NCBI GenBank assembly: GCA_003612485.1
Contig: RAZA01000010.1
Span: 80,354 to 144,353, forward strand
Direction of reading: 5' to 3'
DNA from: a bacterium D16-50
GTDB lineage: Bacteria; Bacillota; Clostridia; Lachnospirales; Lachnospiraceae
Length of the DNA stretch: 64,000 nt
Shown here piece by piece: positions 9,729 to 18,762 of this stretch; the first letter of the stretch is position 1; each line of letters starts with the position of its first letter. The notes under the pieces were generated by a model that worked only from the letters and a program-made list of their open reading frames with translations, did no database searches and had not been told where the DNA came from. The translations under genes were made by a program, and so were the position numbers.

Positions 9729-9937
9729 ATATCCTCCTGAAATTCTCCTGATTTCCCATGCTTCTGCGCATCCTGCGCCGGAACATTTCGTCTCTATGCC
9801 GCCCCTCAAGGGGGCAATAAAAAGTCAGGCACGTTCTCTCCTCTTCAAGGCCAAACCCGGAAAAGATTTCCCCTTCCCAAGGCCAGACAGGTTTCCCCTT
9901 CCCAAGGTCTCTCCTGAGGCGCCTCGGTAATTTCCCT

Positions 9938-11713
9938 CTACATGGCAGTCAATTCCTGCTCCAGCTGCTGCTTCTCATGAATGTGGGCGTAGAAGCCGTG
10001 GAGCTTTAACAGTTCTTCGTGGGTGCCGTACTCCGTCAGCTCCCCTTCCGTCAGCACCGCCACATGATCCGCCTTCTGCAGCGTGGAAATCCGATGGGCA
10101 ATAACTATGGTAGTCTTCCCCCGGCGCAGCTTCATCAGGTTCTCCAGAATCTGCTCCTCCGTGTCCGTATCCACCGCCGACAGAGAATCGTCCAGAATCA
10201 GCACCGACGCATCCATCAGCAAGGCTCTGGCAATGGAGCTTCTCTGCTTCTGTCCCCCCGACAAGGTAACGCCCCGCTCCCCTACCAAGGTTCTGTATTC
10301 CTCAGGAAATTCTACAATATTGTCATGGATGCAGGCTGCCTTGGCAGCTCTGCGGATACTCTTGCGCAGCTCCGGATACTCGCTGATGCGCTGCTCCAGC
10401 CCAAATGCAATGTTCTCCTCCAAGGTATCCGAAAACAGAAAATTCTCCTGAGGCACATAGGCCATGTCACGGTGCAGCACTGCCAAAGGGTACTCCGTGA
10501 TAGGCTTTCCGTCCAACAGCAAAGCCCCCTCCTGACAGTCATACACCCGCAAAAGCAGATCAGCCAAACTGGACTTACCGCTGCCGGTTCTGCCCAGAAT
10601 CCCCAGCATCTCCCCCTCCTTCACATGAAGGCTCACATTCTTCAGCACGGGCTCCTGTCCGTCGGGATAGGTAAAGGTAAGATTGTTCAGCGTGATGTCC
10701 CCCCTGATATGGACATTCTCCGAATCCGCTCCCTCCGCCTTGTCCACGATGTCCGGCTCCTCCCGGAAGATACAGGCTATCCTCTGAAACGCCGCTATCG
10801 CCTGGCTGAAGCTATTGATGCAGTCGCCGCAGGCAATCATGGGCCACACCAGCATTCCGATATAGGAATTGAACGCCACAAACTGGCCGATGGAGATCTG
10901 TTCCGCCAGCACCATCCGCCCTCCGAACAAAAGCGTCAGAAGAAGGCTCAGGCCCGTGACCAAGTCCAGCAAAGGCCCGAACACCGCCCTCAGCTTCACC
11001 ACGGAAAGATTCTTCTCCATGCTGTTTACACTGGCCTTTTCAAAAGCCTTGAAGTCCTCTTCCTCCTGCACGAAGGCCTTCAGCACCCGCACCCCGGCCA
11101 GACTTTCCTGCACCTTGTCGGACAAGGCGGAAAAGGCCTCCTGCCTTCTGGTCTGCCGTCTCTTTGACTCTCCTCCATAGAAATAGCACCCTACAGCCAC
11201 CAAGGTCAACGGCACGAAGGCCAGAATCGTCAGCTTGAAGTCCACATAGATCACCATTTTCACCAGCACCATGACGGTCATCACCACGGCGTCGAAAGCA
11301 GTCACCACAGCAGGCCCTACCGCCATGCGCAGAGCCTGCAGATCGTTGGTGAAATGGGCCATCAGATCCCCCGTCTTATGACTATTGAAATATCGTGCGG
11401 ACAAAGTCTCAAGATGTCCGAACATATCGTTCCTGAGCCGGTACTCAATGCCTCTGGCGGCGCCGAAGATAAAGAATCTCCAGCCAAACCGCCCCAGCAT
11501 CAGCACTGACCCGGCGGCGAAGATCTTCCAGATCAACGGCAGAACCCCGTCAAAGTCCAGCTTATTCTCCGTCAATCCGTCAATGATCTCACCGGTAAAC
11601 TGAGGAATGTACAAATTCGCCATATCCACCAGCAAAAGCAAGACAACTCCAGCTGTATAATACCATTTGTATCTCATTATGTAAGGAAATAGCGAAAACT
11701 TTTTCTGCTCCAT
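9938..11713 (-). CDS. ABC exporter half-transporter, degenerate-site subunit
   Basis: A 591-residue partner of the downstream ABC gene and first gene of the pair. It has a membrane domain of about six helices, then an ATPase with Walker A GRTGSGKSS near residue 372, signature LSGGQKQRSSIA, and Walker B VLILDDSLSAVD. The residue after Walker B is Asp, not Glu, so this subunit supplies the non-hydrolysing site, a hallmark of heterodimeric exporters in Bacillota. Start MEQKKFSLFPYIM at 11713. There are about 210 bp between the two genes. Substrate is unknown; multidrug export is the usual annotation. Confidence 0.92.
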   Translation of the reverse strand: MEQKKFSLFPYIMRYKWYYTAGVVLLLLVDMANLYIPQFTGEIIDGLTENKLDFDGVLPLIWKIFAAGSVLMLGRFGWRFFIFGAARGIEYRLRNDMFGHLETLSARYFNSHKTGDLMAHFTNDLQALRMAVGPAVVTAFDAVVMTVMVLVKMVIYVDFKLTILAFVPLTLVAVGCYFYGGESKRRQTRRQEAFSALSDKVQESLAGVRVLKAFVQEEEDFKAFEKASVNSMEKNLSVVKLRAVFGPLLDLVTGLSLLLTLLFGGRMVLAEQISIGQFVAFNSYIGMLVWPMIACGDCINSFSQAIAAFQRIACIFREEPDIVDKAEGADSENVHIRGDITLNNLTFTYPDGQEPVLKNVSLHVKEGEMLGILGRTGSGKSSLADLLLRVYDCQEGALLLDGKPITEYPLAVLHRDMAYVPQENFLFSDTLEENIAFGLEQRISEYPELRKSIRRAAKAACIHDNIVEFPEEYRTLVGERGVTLSGGQKQRSSIARALLMDASVLILDDSLSAVDTDTEEQILENLMKLRRGKTTIVIAHRISTLQKADHVAVLTEGELTEYGTHEELLKLHGFYAHIHEKQQLEQELTAM

Positions 11714-11899
11714 CTTACAATTGCACCCATCGTTTCCTTTCTATCTCTTTCTCCGTCACACAATACTCCGGCGACATCATTCCCCTTTTCTCCCTGATGC
11801 TCTCGAAACGCCCCTCTTCTCTCCTATCTCAAACAGGATCTCGCCTTCCGTCCCAAAAGACAAGCCATCCTATGGGCTTTCCGTCTCGGACATATCTAT

Positions 11900-12628
11900 T
11901 CAGATCTCCCATTTTTCCGTCCCGTCAAGCATCCTCAGCGCCTCCCTCCCCATCACTGCACGAACAAAGTCGTGAATATCCGCCAGCCTTCTGGGAAACA
12001 CCATACCTCCATAGATCATATCCGTAATGTGCTGATCCGCCCCCGCAGTCATGGGAAGGCCATACTTTTCCGCATACTCTATGGCCAGATCATTGTACTC
12101 CGGATGTCCATGGCATTTCTTCGTCCGCCCGGAATGGCAGGCATTCACCCCTTCCACCGCATCCACATACTCCGGAAACAGCCGGACCTCCTTGATATAG
12201 TCCGCCTCCCGGAAGGGGTGGGCATGGCTTATCATGCCGCCTCCCTCATGAACCAGCTGAAACTGCTCCTCCACAGTGGCGTCCTTGATCTCCGGATGGG
12301 ACAGCAGCCACTCCTTATCCAGCCCATAGACCAGAAACTCCGTGGCGCTGTAACAGGACTCCCAGCCGAAAAACACCTGCAGCCCCAGCTTGTCTCCCTG
12401 AGCCTTGGCATGCTCGTAGCCCAGACAGTACCGCTCCACCCACTCCTGCCAAGGCAGCTTTCTGTCCACCGCCGTATTTCCATAATAGAAATGATCCGTC
12501 ACAATGATGCCAGTGTAGCCGCTCTCCGCATAGGCTCTGGCCATCTCCGCCCCAGTGCTGCAGGCGCAGGCGCTGCCCTCGCTGGTATGCATATGTGTCT
12601 CGTACAAAAAGCCTTCCTTAATCTTCAA
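11900..12628 (-). CDS. PHP domain metal-dependent hydrolase
   Basis: A 242-residue protein of the polymerase-and-histidinol-phosphatase fold. Metal ligands visible are YETHMHTSEGS (H-x-H), VTDHFYYGN, HEGGGMISHAHPFR and GADQHITD. The family includes phosphoesterases of nucleotides, histidinol phosphate and other small phosphates; the substrate here is unknown. The start is TTG 12628, overlapping the TGA stop of the CE12-like esterase upstream, with GGAGGTGG ten bases before it. This indicates translational coupling and a shared operon. Confidence 0.83.
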   Translation of the reverse strand: MKIKEGFLYETHMHTSEGSACACSTGAEMARAYAESGYTGIIVTDHFYYGNTAVDRKLPWQEWVERYCLGYEHAKAQGDKLGLQVFFGWESCYSATEFLVYGLDKEWLLSHPEIKDATVEEQFQLVHEGGGMISHAHPFREADYIKEVRLFPEYVDAVEGVNACHSGRTKKCHGHPEYNDLAIEYAEKYGLPMTAGADQHITDMIYGGMVFPRRLADIHDFVRAVMGREALRMLDGTEKWEI

Positions 12629-14253
12629 CGCAAATCCACCTCCGCCATGGGGCTGGCATGCCCTTCGCTTCCGTTCTCAAACACCGCCGTCACATAATAC
12701 TGCCATAGAAATCCCGCCTCTGCGGCAAAGGGCAGGGTGGCCAAGGCCTCCTTCTCCTCCTTAGTGACGGTCCTTACCACCTCGAAGGTAAGCTCTTCCT
12801 TCTTTTTGCCATACACCCTATAGGAGGCAGCTCCTGGCAGAGGATTCCAGTTCAGCAGAAAACTCCCCCTTCCGTTTTCCAGAGAAATCTCCTGCACAAC
12901 GAAGCCCTTCACCCCGTCCGGAACCTCCGCCCGCACTTTTCCCGAAGCGTCACGAACCTTCTTAGGTCTGGGAATCTCTTCCACGGGCTTCGGCGCCACC
13001 AGCGCCTTCAGAACATCCAGCCTATTGTCTTCCTTATATTCCGCAATGAGACCTGCCACGATATTGGCATAGACCTTTGCCCCGTATTCCTGCAGATGGG
13101 CCTTGTCGCAGACCCCCGCCCCATAGGCCCCGTCGGGATATTCCCCCTCCTCCAGCCACAGATAGATATTCTTGCTCTCCTCCTCACCGATCTCGTTCAG
13201 ATAAGCAGTACTCCTCTCCGCCAGATCCAACAGCGGGATGTCCTGCTCTCCCGCCAGCTCCATCATCTTCTTCCGGTAATTGTTGAACGCAATCTTGAAT
13301 CTCCCATTCTCGTCCATAATGCGCATGGTGACGGGAGTCACAAAGACGCACTGCACCCCGCGTCTGGCGCAGGCATCGATATATCTTTGCAAAAACCGGG
13401 GAAACTCATCCGGTGCTATGTATCTGTTTGGCCGGATGGCCGTGTTGTCGTTGTGGGCAAACTGCACAAACATAAAGTCCCCGGGGCAGATTACCTCCAG
13501 CGCCTGATCCAGCTTTCCCTCGTCAAAAAAGGATCTGGCGCTGCGCCCTCCGATGGACCGGTTCTCAATGGCCAGCTCCGGAAGCTCATAGGTCTTTGCC
13601 AGAGAATAATCGCATCTCTCCGCCCGGTATACCTTGTACCGATCCGCCCCCCGGAAAAACTGATAGAACACCTGCCCCCAGCCTGCCTGAGGATAAAAAC
13701 GTTTTTCAAAGCTCTGTACTGTGGAGTCCGAGATCAGGAACACATGAGGCTTCTTTCGCCTCTCCTTCGCCGCCTCCGGCACAATCTCAATATCCTTCAG
13801 ATACACATCCCCCTCTATCACTTGACCGTGTATCTCCGGCATCGCCCCCATGGTGATGCTTAAGTCAAAGCTCCCGTCCGTCATGCAGGCGATGAACTCA
13901 ACCTCCTGTTCCTCTCCGGGCTTCACCAGAATCTCCGGCTTCTTTACCACGCCGTTAAGACGCACATGGCAGGTATAAGGGCTCTTTGTAGGGTTCCCCA
14001 ATACCGCTTTCACCAAATAATTGCTGCCCTCCAGCTCCGTGGACAGCAGAGTCGTTTCTTCATAATAATAGATACCGTAGCCAGTCTCCTCGATCTCCTG
14101 CCAGACCCGGCTGTGCAGCCGCCAGCCGTCCTGCTCCTCCTCCAAGAAGCTGCTGCCGTCATTGATCCGGGGCGTTCTGGGATAATATACGCCGTCCACC
14201 CAGCCGGCCGCCTCCTGCCCATAAGTCACATCCTTAAACTGAAAACCATACAT
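12625..14253 (-). CDS. Rhamnogalacturonan acetylesterase-like SGNH hydrolase (CE12 type) with C-terminal Fn3-like domain
   Basis: A 542-residue protein. After a beta-rich N-terminal region (about 1-165) comes an SGNH domain: VFLISDSTVQSFE (serine block), AGWGQVFYQFF, ENRSIGGRSARSFFDEG (glycine block), MFVQFAHNDNT (asparagine block) and CDKAHLQEYGA (D-x-x-H). This set is typical of CE12 deacetylases of pectic rhamnogalacturonan. The C-terminal 90 residues, with WNPLPGAASYRVYGKK, resemble a fibronectin type III repeat. There is no signal peptide, so it probably acts on imported oligosaccharides. The start at 14253 (MYGFQFKD) has GGGAGG six bases upstream; an earlier in-frame ATG at 14361 does not. 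Confidence 0.85.
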   Translation of the reverse strand: MYGFQFKDVTYGQEAAGWVDGVYYPRTPRINDGSSFLEEEQDGWRLHSRVWQEIEETGYGIYYYEETTLLSTELEGSNYLVKAVLGNPTKSPYTCHVRLNGVVKKPEILVKPGEEQEVEFIACMTDGSFDLSITMGAMPEIHGQVIEGDVYLKDIEIVPEAAKERRKKPHVFLISDSTVQSFEKRFYPQAGWGQVFYQFFRGADRYKVYRAERCDYSLAKTYELPELAIENRSIGGRSARSFFDEGKLDQALEVICPGDFMFVQFAHNDNTAIRPNRYIAPDEFPRFLQRYIDACARRGVQCVFVTPVTMRIMDENGRFKIAFNNYRKKMMELAGEQDIPLLDLAERSTAYLNEIGEEESKNIYLWLEEGEYPDGAYGAGVCDKAHLQEYGAKVYANIVAGLIAEYKEDNRLDVLKALVAPKPVEEIPRPKKVRDASGKVRAEVPDGVKGFVVQEISLENGRGSFLLNWNPLPGAASYRVYGKKKEELTFEVVRTVTKEEKEALATLPFAAEAGFLWQYYVTAVFENGSEGHASPMAEVDLR

Positions 14254-14386
14254 ATCCTTCCTCCCGTCCGCTGCTGATCCCCATCTCCGGGTCAGCTGTA
14301 TATTTGCAGATCCCATGCAATCGGCTCTGCTTATCTGTCTTCCTGCTCCCCTAAGATACATGAACCGCCCTACTTTTCCGCATACA

Positions 14387-14438
14387 TTCCGCGGTCCGCC
14401 ATGTCTTCCGCGGTCCGCTATGTCTTCCGCGGTCCGCC
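14387..14438. repeat. 19-bp tandem repeat, about 2.7 units
   Basis: Unit TTCCGCGGTCCGCYATGTC at 14387, 14406 and 14425 (the last partial), upstream of the esterase gene. Each unit contains the palindromic CCGCGG. Confidence 0.8.
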
Positions 14439-14520
14439 TTACCTCATCCTAAAGGCACAGCTTTACGATACCACATTACCAATCTTTTCCGCAACATCTA
14501 TTTTGCCATGACGCAAAACA

Positions 14521-14541
14521 GCGGGGGCCTATCACCCCCGC
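14521..14541 (-). terminator. Rho-independent terminator of mecA
   Basis: A 7-bp perfect GC stem GCGGGGG/CCCCCGC with a 7-nt loop, followed on the minus strand by TGTTTTGCG. The stem overlaps the mecA stop codon at 14532. Confidence 0.65.
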
Positions 14542-15236
14542 AGCTTTCTGATTGCCTTCTCTCCGATCAGGCATTGCCCATGCTCCTTCAGCCGCGCTGT
14601 CTGACGCTCCTCGGCTGCATAGAGGCTACCGAACTCCAGCGCCTGAATACACGCCCTGCTGTAGCGCTCATAGGAAGCACGCCCTTTTACCAAATACAGA
14701 TAATACAATCCGTCCATCTCATACAAGACACTGTCCACCTGCAGATTGGAGGGCAGCACCGCCGCATACTCCATCACCCTTCCAATGCTGGAGAAGGCAA
14801 ATACCGCAAAACCGGGGCGTTCTGCCTGCTGCTTCCCGCCCTTGCTTTTATCCTCTTGTTTGGGTTTTTCAGCTTCCCCTCCCTCTCCTGCAGCATTCCC
14901 GCCGCTCTGGTTCAGCTTCTCTCTGGTTCTCTGCAGAATGCGCTTCATCTCCTTCAGGCATTCAATGAACTGATCCCCTTCATGAACTTCAGGATCTCTT
15001 TCGGAAAAGGTCAGAATCATCCCCTGCTCCGGCAGCATCATAATCTGCAGGTCAAAGGCAAATTGAGGCGGCTTATAGCCCACTTCCTCCTGGGCCTGCT
15101 CGATGATCTCCTGCACGACTTCCTTCGCCTTCTCGCTTCGCATGATAAAGTCTTTATAATCAATATCATATTCCTCCAACTCCTGGTTGGACAGAAAGCA
15201 TTTTACCGTCTTTTCATCTATCCGCTCTATTCTCAT
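14532..15236 (-). CDS. mecA: Adaptor protein MecA
   Basis: MecA delivers substrates to the ClpC-ClpP protease and promotes ClpC hexamer assembly. The 234-residue protein has the family's N-terminal substrate-binding domain (MRIERIDEKTVKCFLSNQEL, then EEYDIDYKDFIMRSEKA). An acidic/lysine-rich linker follows (about 115-145, KPKQEDKSKGGK). The C-terminal ClpC-binding domain contains FSSIGRVMEYAAVLP and SVLYEMDGLYYLYLVKG. Length and architecture are normal. It is monocistronic with a terminator at its stop. Confidence 0.93.
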   Translation of the reverse strand: MRIERIDEKTVKCFLSNQELEEYDIDYKDFIMRSEKAKEVVQEIIEQAQEEVGYKPPQFAFDLQIMMLPEQGMILTFSERDPEVHEGDQFIECLKEMKRILQRTREKLNQSGGNAAGEGGEAEKPKQEDKSKGGKQQAERPGFAVFAFSSIGRVMEYAAVLPSNLQVDSVLYEMDGLYYLYLVKGRASYERYSRACIQALEFGSLYAAEERQTARLKEHGQCLIGEKAIRKLRG

Positions 15237-15368
15237 ATCGTTTCCTCATAAAGATGTAGCATCTGCACCTACACGTTTATGATATCATGATATTCGGAAT
15301 ATTTCAATTATATAAGTTTTCCATTTTGATCTAATTCTATACATTTAATAATTTTTTTACAATATAAA

Positions 15369-15419
15369 GCCGGTACATAAGGGGGGCACAGCCTTCATAA
15401 CCCTTCCCAATGTACCGGC
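15369..15419 (-). terminator. Probable terminator downstream of the S1-domain gene
   Basis: A 10-bp stem GCCGGTACAT (15369-15378) with its complement (15410-15419) and a 31-nt loop, followed on the minus strand by TTTATATTGT and a T/A-rich run. The loop is long but the position, just after the S1-domain gene, fits. Confidence 0.5.
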
Positions 15420-15453
15420 ACTTACATACGCTCTTGTGATACACATTTGAGAG

Positions 15454-16533
15454 CTACAGCTTCAGCCCTTTCAGCAGATCTCCCAGAGACGTGCCCACAG
15501 ACCTGCCCGAGCTGTACTGCGCGGTCAGCTTTGCATCCACCTGATCCGGCTTCGCCTCTTCCTCCACGGCCTTCATGCTCAGGCTGATCTTGTTGTTATT
15601 TGTATTCAGTACCTTCACCTTCACCGTATCGCCTGCAGCCACCACCTCGGAAGGCACCTTGATCCGCTTCTGGCTCATCTGTGAAATGTGAACCAAGCCG
15701 CTGAGGCCTCCTCCGAGATCCACGAACACTCCGTAGGGCATAAGGCTTTCCACCTTTCCCTCCAGCACGGTGCCCGGCGCCATCATGGCGATCTTATGGT
15801 TCATCTCCTCCGCCGCCTTCTCCTTCAGCACGTCTCTCGCAGAAAGCACCAGCTTCTTCTTGCCCTTTTCCACAGTGATGACACGCACCTCCATGGTCTT
15901 TCCCACGAAGCCTTCCAGATCCTCCACATATTCCAGCGAAAGATGGGATGCGGGAATGAAGCCCCTGATTCCTTCCAGATAAGCCACCACTCCTTTGTTC
16001 ACCACTTCGCTCACCTTGACAGACAGAACCTTCTTCTCCTCCAGATACGCCTTGAGCTTATCCCAGCCAAGAACCTCCGATGCTTCCACGCAGGACAGCA
16101 CGATGTTGCCTGCCCCATCGTCCTTCTTCACCACTGTGCCCTGCAGCTTGTCGCCCACATGCACGTCGTTCAGAATCGAAAATGCAGGATCCCTGCTCAA
16201 ATCCGCCGCTTTGATTACGCCGGGAGCATAATAATCCAGATCCAGCGTCACTTCCTCCTCACCTACATGAATCACGCTCCCCGTCAGTACGTCTCCTTCC
16301 TTGATCGTGCGGAAGGAAGCCTCCAGCTCCTTGCTGTAGTCCGCCATAGTCTCCACGGTCTCTTCCGATACAGCCGCTTGGGATCCGGCTGCTTCAGCAG
16401 TCTTCTCCAGAGTTTCTGTACCGACAGCGCTTTCCGTCCCCTTCATCTCAACAGCTTTCTCTACGGCCTCCTCTGTTCCCGCAGCCTCCGCTGCCTTAGA
16501 TTCCGTAATGTCTGTTTTGTTTTCCATTTCCAT
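15454..16533 (-). CDS. S1 RNA-binding domain protein (ribosomal S1-like)
   Basis: A 359-residue RNA-binding protein with a low-complexity, Ala/Glu-rich N-terminus (about 1-75) and three S1 OB-fold repeats. Repeat 1 starts KEGDVLTGSVIHVGEEEVTL, repeat 2 includes NKGVVAYLEGIRGFIPASHL, and repeat 3 includes MAPGTVLEGKVESLMPYGVF and GLSGLVHISQMS. It resembles the short S1 homologues of Clostridia, thought to aid translation or mRNA binding. The ATG at 16533 is used because AGGAGG is six bases before it; an in-frame GTG at 16554 is less likely. Confidence 0.88.
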   Translation of the reverse strand: MEMENKTDITESKAAEAAGTEEAVEKAVEMKGTESAVGTETLEKTAEAAGSQAAVSEETVETMADYSKELEASFRTIKEGDVLTGSVIHVGEEEVTLDLDYYAPGVIKAADLSRDPAFSILNDVHVGDKLQGTVVKKDDGAGNIVLSCVEASEVLGWDKLKAYLEEKKVLSVKVSEVVNKGVVAYLEGIRGFIPASHLSLEYVEDLEGFVGKTMEVRVITVEKGKKKLVLSARDVLKEKAAEEMNHKIAMMAPGTVLEGKVESLMPYGVFVDLGGGLSGLVHISQMSQKRIKVPSEVVAAGDTVKVKVLNTNNNKISLSMKAVEEEAKPDQVDAKLTAQYSSGRSVGTSLGDLLKGLKL

Positions 16534-16864
16534 GATTTCCTCCTCTCCCGTCACAGCCCCTCCGGCAGGTCACTTCCCTGCCCATCCAAATTTTCTCTGC
16601 CATTTCTCCGGCAGCGGCTGTCCGGCAAACCTTATATTCCCTATTCTACCACGTATTCTTCAAAATTTATAGTCTTTTTCATGATTCAAATAAAAAATAT
16701 GAAAGAAAACTCAATTCCCGTAGCAATCCTTGCAGAAAATATGATATACTGTCTGCACGGGACAAGGCCGGATCCAGAGGCCGCAGCTGAGCCCCCTCAA
16801 AGAGGCGCTTTTGCTGTCTTTCCGCGAGCAGGGCAAAGCATCCGAAACAAAGGAGGACAACAAT

Positions 16865-17416
16865 ATGAGCCAAAACAAAACCACCAAGTACACCGGAACC
16901 CAGACAGAAAAGAATCTGCAGGCCGCTTTTGCCGGGGAGTCGCAGGCAAGAAACAAATATTCCTACTTCGCTTCCAGAGCAAAGAAAGACGGTTTCGAGC
17001 AGATCGCGGCACTGTTTTTAAAAACCGCGGACAACGAAAAGGAACATGCAAAAATGTGGTTCAAGGAGCTTGAGGGAATCGGCAATACCGGCGAAAATCT
17101 TGCCGCCGCTGCCGAGGGCGAGAACTACGAGTGGACAGATATGTATGAAGGCTTTGCCAAAACTGCGGAGGAGGAGGGCTTCCACGAGCTCGCGCATAAA
17201 TTCCGCATGGTAGCCGCAATCGAAAAGCATCATGAGGAGAGATACCGCGCTCTGCTCAAAAATGTGGAGACGGCCGCCGTCTTTGCCAAGAGCGAGGTCA
17301 AGGTGTGGGAATGCCGCAACTGCGGCCATATCATAGTGGGCACTCAGGCGCCTGAAATCTGCCCCGTTTGCGCTCATCCTCAAAGCTATTTTGAAATAAG
17401 CGCGGAAAACTATTGA
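16865..17416 (+). CDS. rbr: Rubrerythrin
   Basis: A non-haem diiron peroxidase that protects anaerobes from hydrogen peroxide. The 183-residue protein has the ferritin-like four-helix domain with E-x-x-H type ligands ([32 protein letters not shown]). A C-terminal rubredoxin-like Fe(SCys)4 domain follows, with CRNCGH and [11 protein letters not shown]. The start at 16865 follows AAAGGAGGACAACAAT. It is monocistronic and cytoplasmic. Identity is very sure. Confidence 0.95.
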   Translation: MSQNKTTKYTGTQTEKNLQAAFAGESQARNKYSYFASRAKKDGFEQIAALFLKTADNEKEHAKMWFKELEGIGNTGENLAAAAEGENYEWTDMYEGFAKTAEEEGFHELAHKFRMVAAIEKHHEERYRALLKNVETAAVFAKSEVKVWECRNCGHIIVGTQAPEICPVCAHPQSYFEISAENY

Positions 17417-17529
17417 CGTCTTCTGCCCCATGGGCATGTCTGGGCCAGAAAGCCGGACGTAACATCGGAAAATATTGCATAATGCCCGAATCAAATGGCT
17501 TTTAAATGGTTTTTTGCCGAAGACAACGA

Positions 17530-17817
17530 GAGAGGGTGTATTGATCACTTGGAATCAATACACCCTCTCAAACTGTTTGGTCCAACGGACTTTACCTCCT
17601 TTTCCTATCCAGCTCTTCCGCCCTTCCATTTCACTCTCTGCCTCTTCCACACATTTCTTGTACCAGATGTACCGCCACGGCTGGAATTCATTCCTTTTTC
17701 AATCCGTCGCTCCTTGTTTCTGCTGTGTACTTACAGAGCTTCATTCTTAATCATTGTAATCCTTATTCAGTTGTCAGCATGGAAGTCGTTCTCTCTATTT
17801 CTTGTTTTGCTGTTTCT
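17530..17817 (-). ncRNA. Putative structured transcript, copy A (minus strand)
   Basis: Predicted transcript of about 290 nt from the promoter at 17824-17852 to a 16-bp perfect hairpin with an 8-nt loop (17530-17545 / 17554-17569). The last 130 nt are clearly homologous to copy B at 18360-18489, in inverted orientation. The stem differs at two base pairs with both partners changed. Frames are interrupted: a 7-codon ATG frame stops early, and a frame ending FERVY overlaps the hairpin. It may be a small RNA, a decayed small gene or a repeat-element unit; type unproven. Confidence 0.4.
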
Positions 17818-17823
17818 GATATC

Positions 17824-17852
17824 ATTATATGATGCCAAAAGTAATTTGTCAA
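17824..17852 (-). promoter_or_regulatory. Perfect-consensus sigma-A promoter for copy A
   Basis: On the minus strand TTGACA (17852-17847), 17-nt spacer, TATAAT (17829-17824). Confidence 0.75.
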
Positions 17853-18148
17853 TATATTTTTGCATTTTTATTAAATTATTTGATTTTACTGTTTGTACAT
17901 ATTATTTTTTAAAAACCATGCTTATTTCCTTTTTTATTTTCTTATTATTTGCGTAATTCTTATGTCTTTTTACCTTTTATACCTTTTTACACTTCATCAA
18001 TATATTTTTTATATTTGCCTTTATCCCACAGATTATAATTGCCTCTCGGACAATCATAGAACATATTATGCTCCAGAGCATATATTTATTAATAACTTAT
18101 GTTTATCCTGCAAATTATTGAAAAATATAAAAATATTTAAAAAATGTA

Positions 18149-18177
18149 TTGACAAATCTACGGATGTGTTATATACT
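18149..18177 (+). promoter_or_regulatory. Near-consensus sigma-A promoter for copy B
   Basis: TTGACA (18149-18154), 17-nt spacer, TATACT (18172-18177). It is followed at 18194 by AAAGGAGC, which resembles a ribosome binding site but has no start codon at normal distance. Confidence 0.75.
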
Positions 18178-18183
18178 AAAAGC

Positions 18184-18489
18184 ACAATAAAGAAAGGAGC
18201 AAGACATCTTCCATAAAGTACATCCACATACGGAATTGTAGTACATGATTTGTGCCAACCCACAAACGAAAAGCGAATAGCAAAAGAGTAAACAAAAATT
18301 TATCGCTACAAAAAAGTATATCAGTAGCAAAATCAATGCAACTCGCAGCACTGCATCCGGGAAAGTCACAAAAGTGGAGGCACAAGATTCGAAATGGAAG
18401 AAAACAATTCTACAGAAAGAGAGGTATAGTCCATTGGATCAGGAAGTTTGAGAGAGCGTATTGATTGAAAATGATCAATACGCTCTCTC
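18184..18489 (+). ncRNA. Putative structured transcript, copy B (plus strand)
   Basis: Predicted transcript of about 305 nt ending in a 16-bp perfect hairpin with an 8-nt loop (18450-18465 / 18474-18489). It is homologous to copy A, including a block around AAATGGAAG and GTCCATTGGATC just before the hairpin. An open frame 18252-18464 (GTG start, 70 codons, Lys/Arg-rich, ending HWIRKFERAY) is present. It has no good ribosome binding site, so coding is uncertain. No T-run follows the hairpin. Confidence 0.4.
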
Positions 18490-18594
18490 CCGTTATGCCT
18501 CCTTTGCCGCCGAAACCATATAAGCTCGCAGCAGGGGGCCAAAAGGTGTTTCGCTTTTTGATACTCTTCTGCCTTCTGATACCCTTCCGCTTTT

Positions 18595-18706
18595 GGCATC
18601 CTTTCGCCTTCCGGCATCCTCCCCCCTTTTCTGATGTCCTTTCGCCTTTTCTGGCATCCTTTCGCCTTCCGGCATCCTCCCCCCTTTTCTGATGTCCTTT
18701 CGCCTT
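18595..18706. repeat. 58-bp tandem repeat, nearly two units
   Basis: Unit 18595-18652 repeats from 18653 to about 18706. Each unit is pyrimidine-rich and built from smaller GGCATCC/CCTTTCGCCTT pieces. It lies downstream of copy B and is not a CRISPR (no spacer structure). Confidence 0.85.
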
Positions 18707-18762
18707 CGGACGCTCTTCCGATTATAATACATGCGTAAAGGCCATATGCCGCCTTCCATGAA

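Larger units (their letters stand above)
17417..18762. other. AT-rich non-coding island between rubrerythrin and the next gene
   Basis: About 1.35 kb with no recognisable protein gene. The middle (17.75-18.3 kb) is far more AT-rich than the surrounding DNA. It carries two divergent promoters, two homologous hairpin-ending units and, at the right end, a 58-bp tandem repeat; these are listed separately. Confidence 0.7.

Noticed and set aside
17495..17956. Hydrophobic open frame in the AT-rich island
   Set aside because: Phe/Leu/Ile-rich by composition of AT-rich DNA; it crosses the hairpin and promoter of copy A antisense and has no ribosome binding site.
18595..18706. Possible CRISPR-like array
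   Set aside because: Only two 58-bp units in direct contact, no unique spacers and no cas genes.
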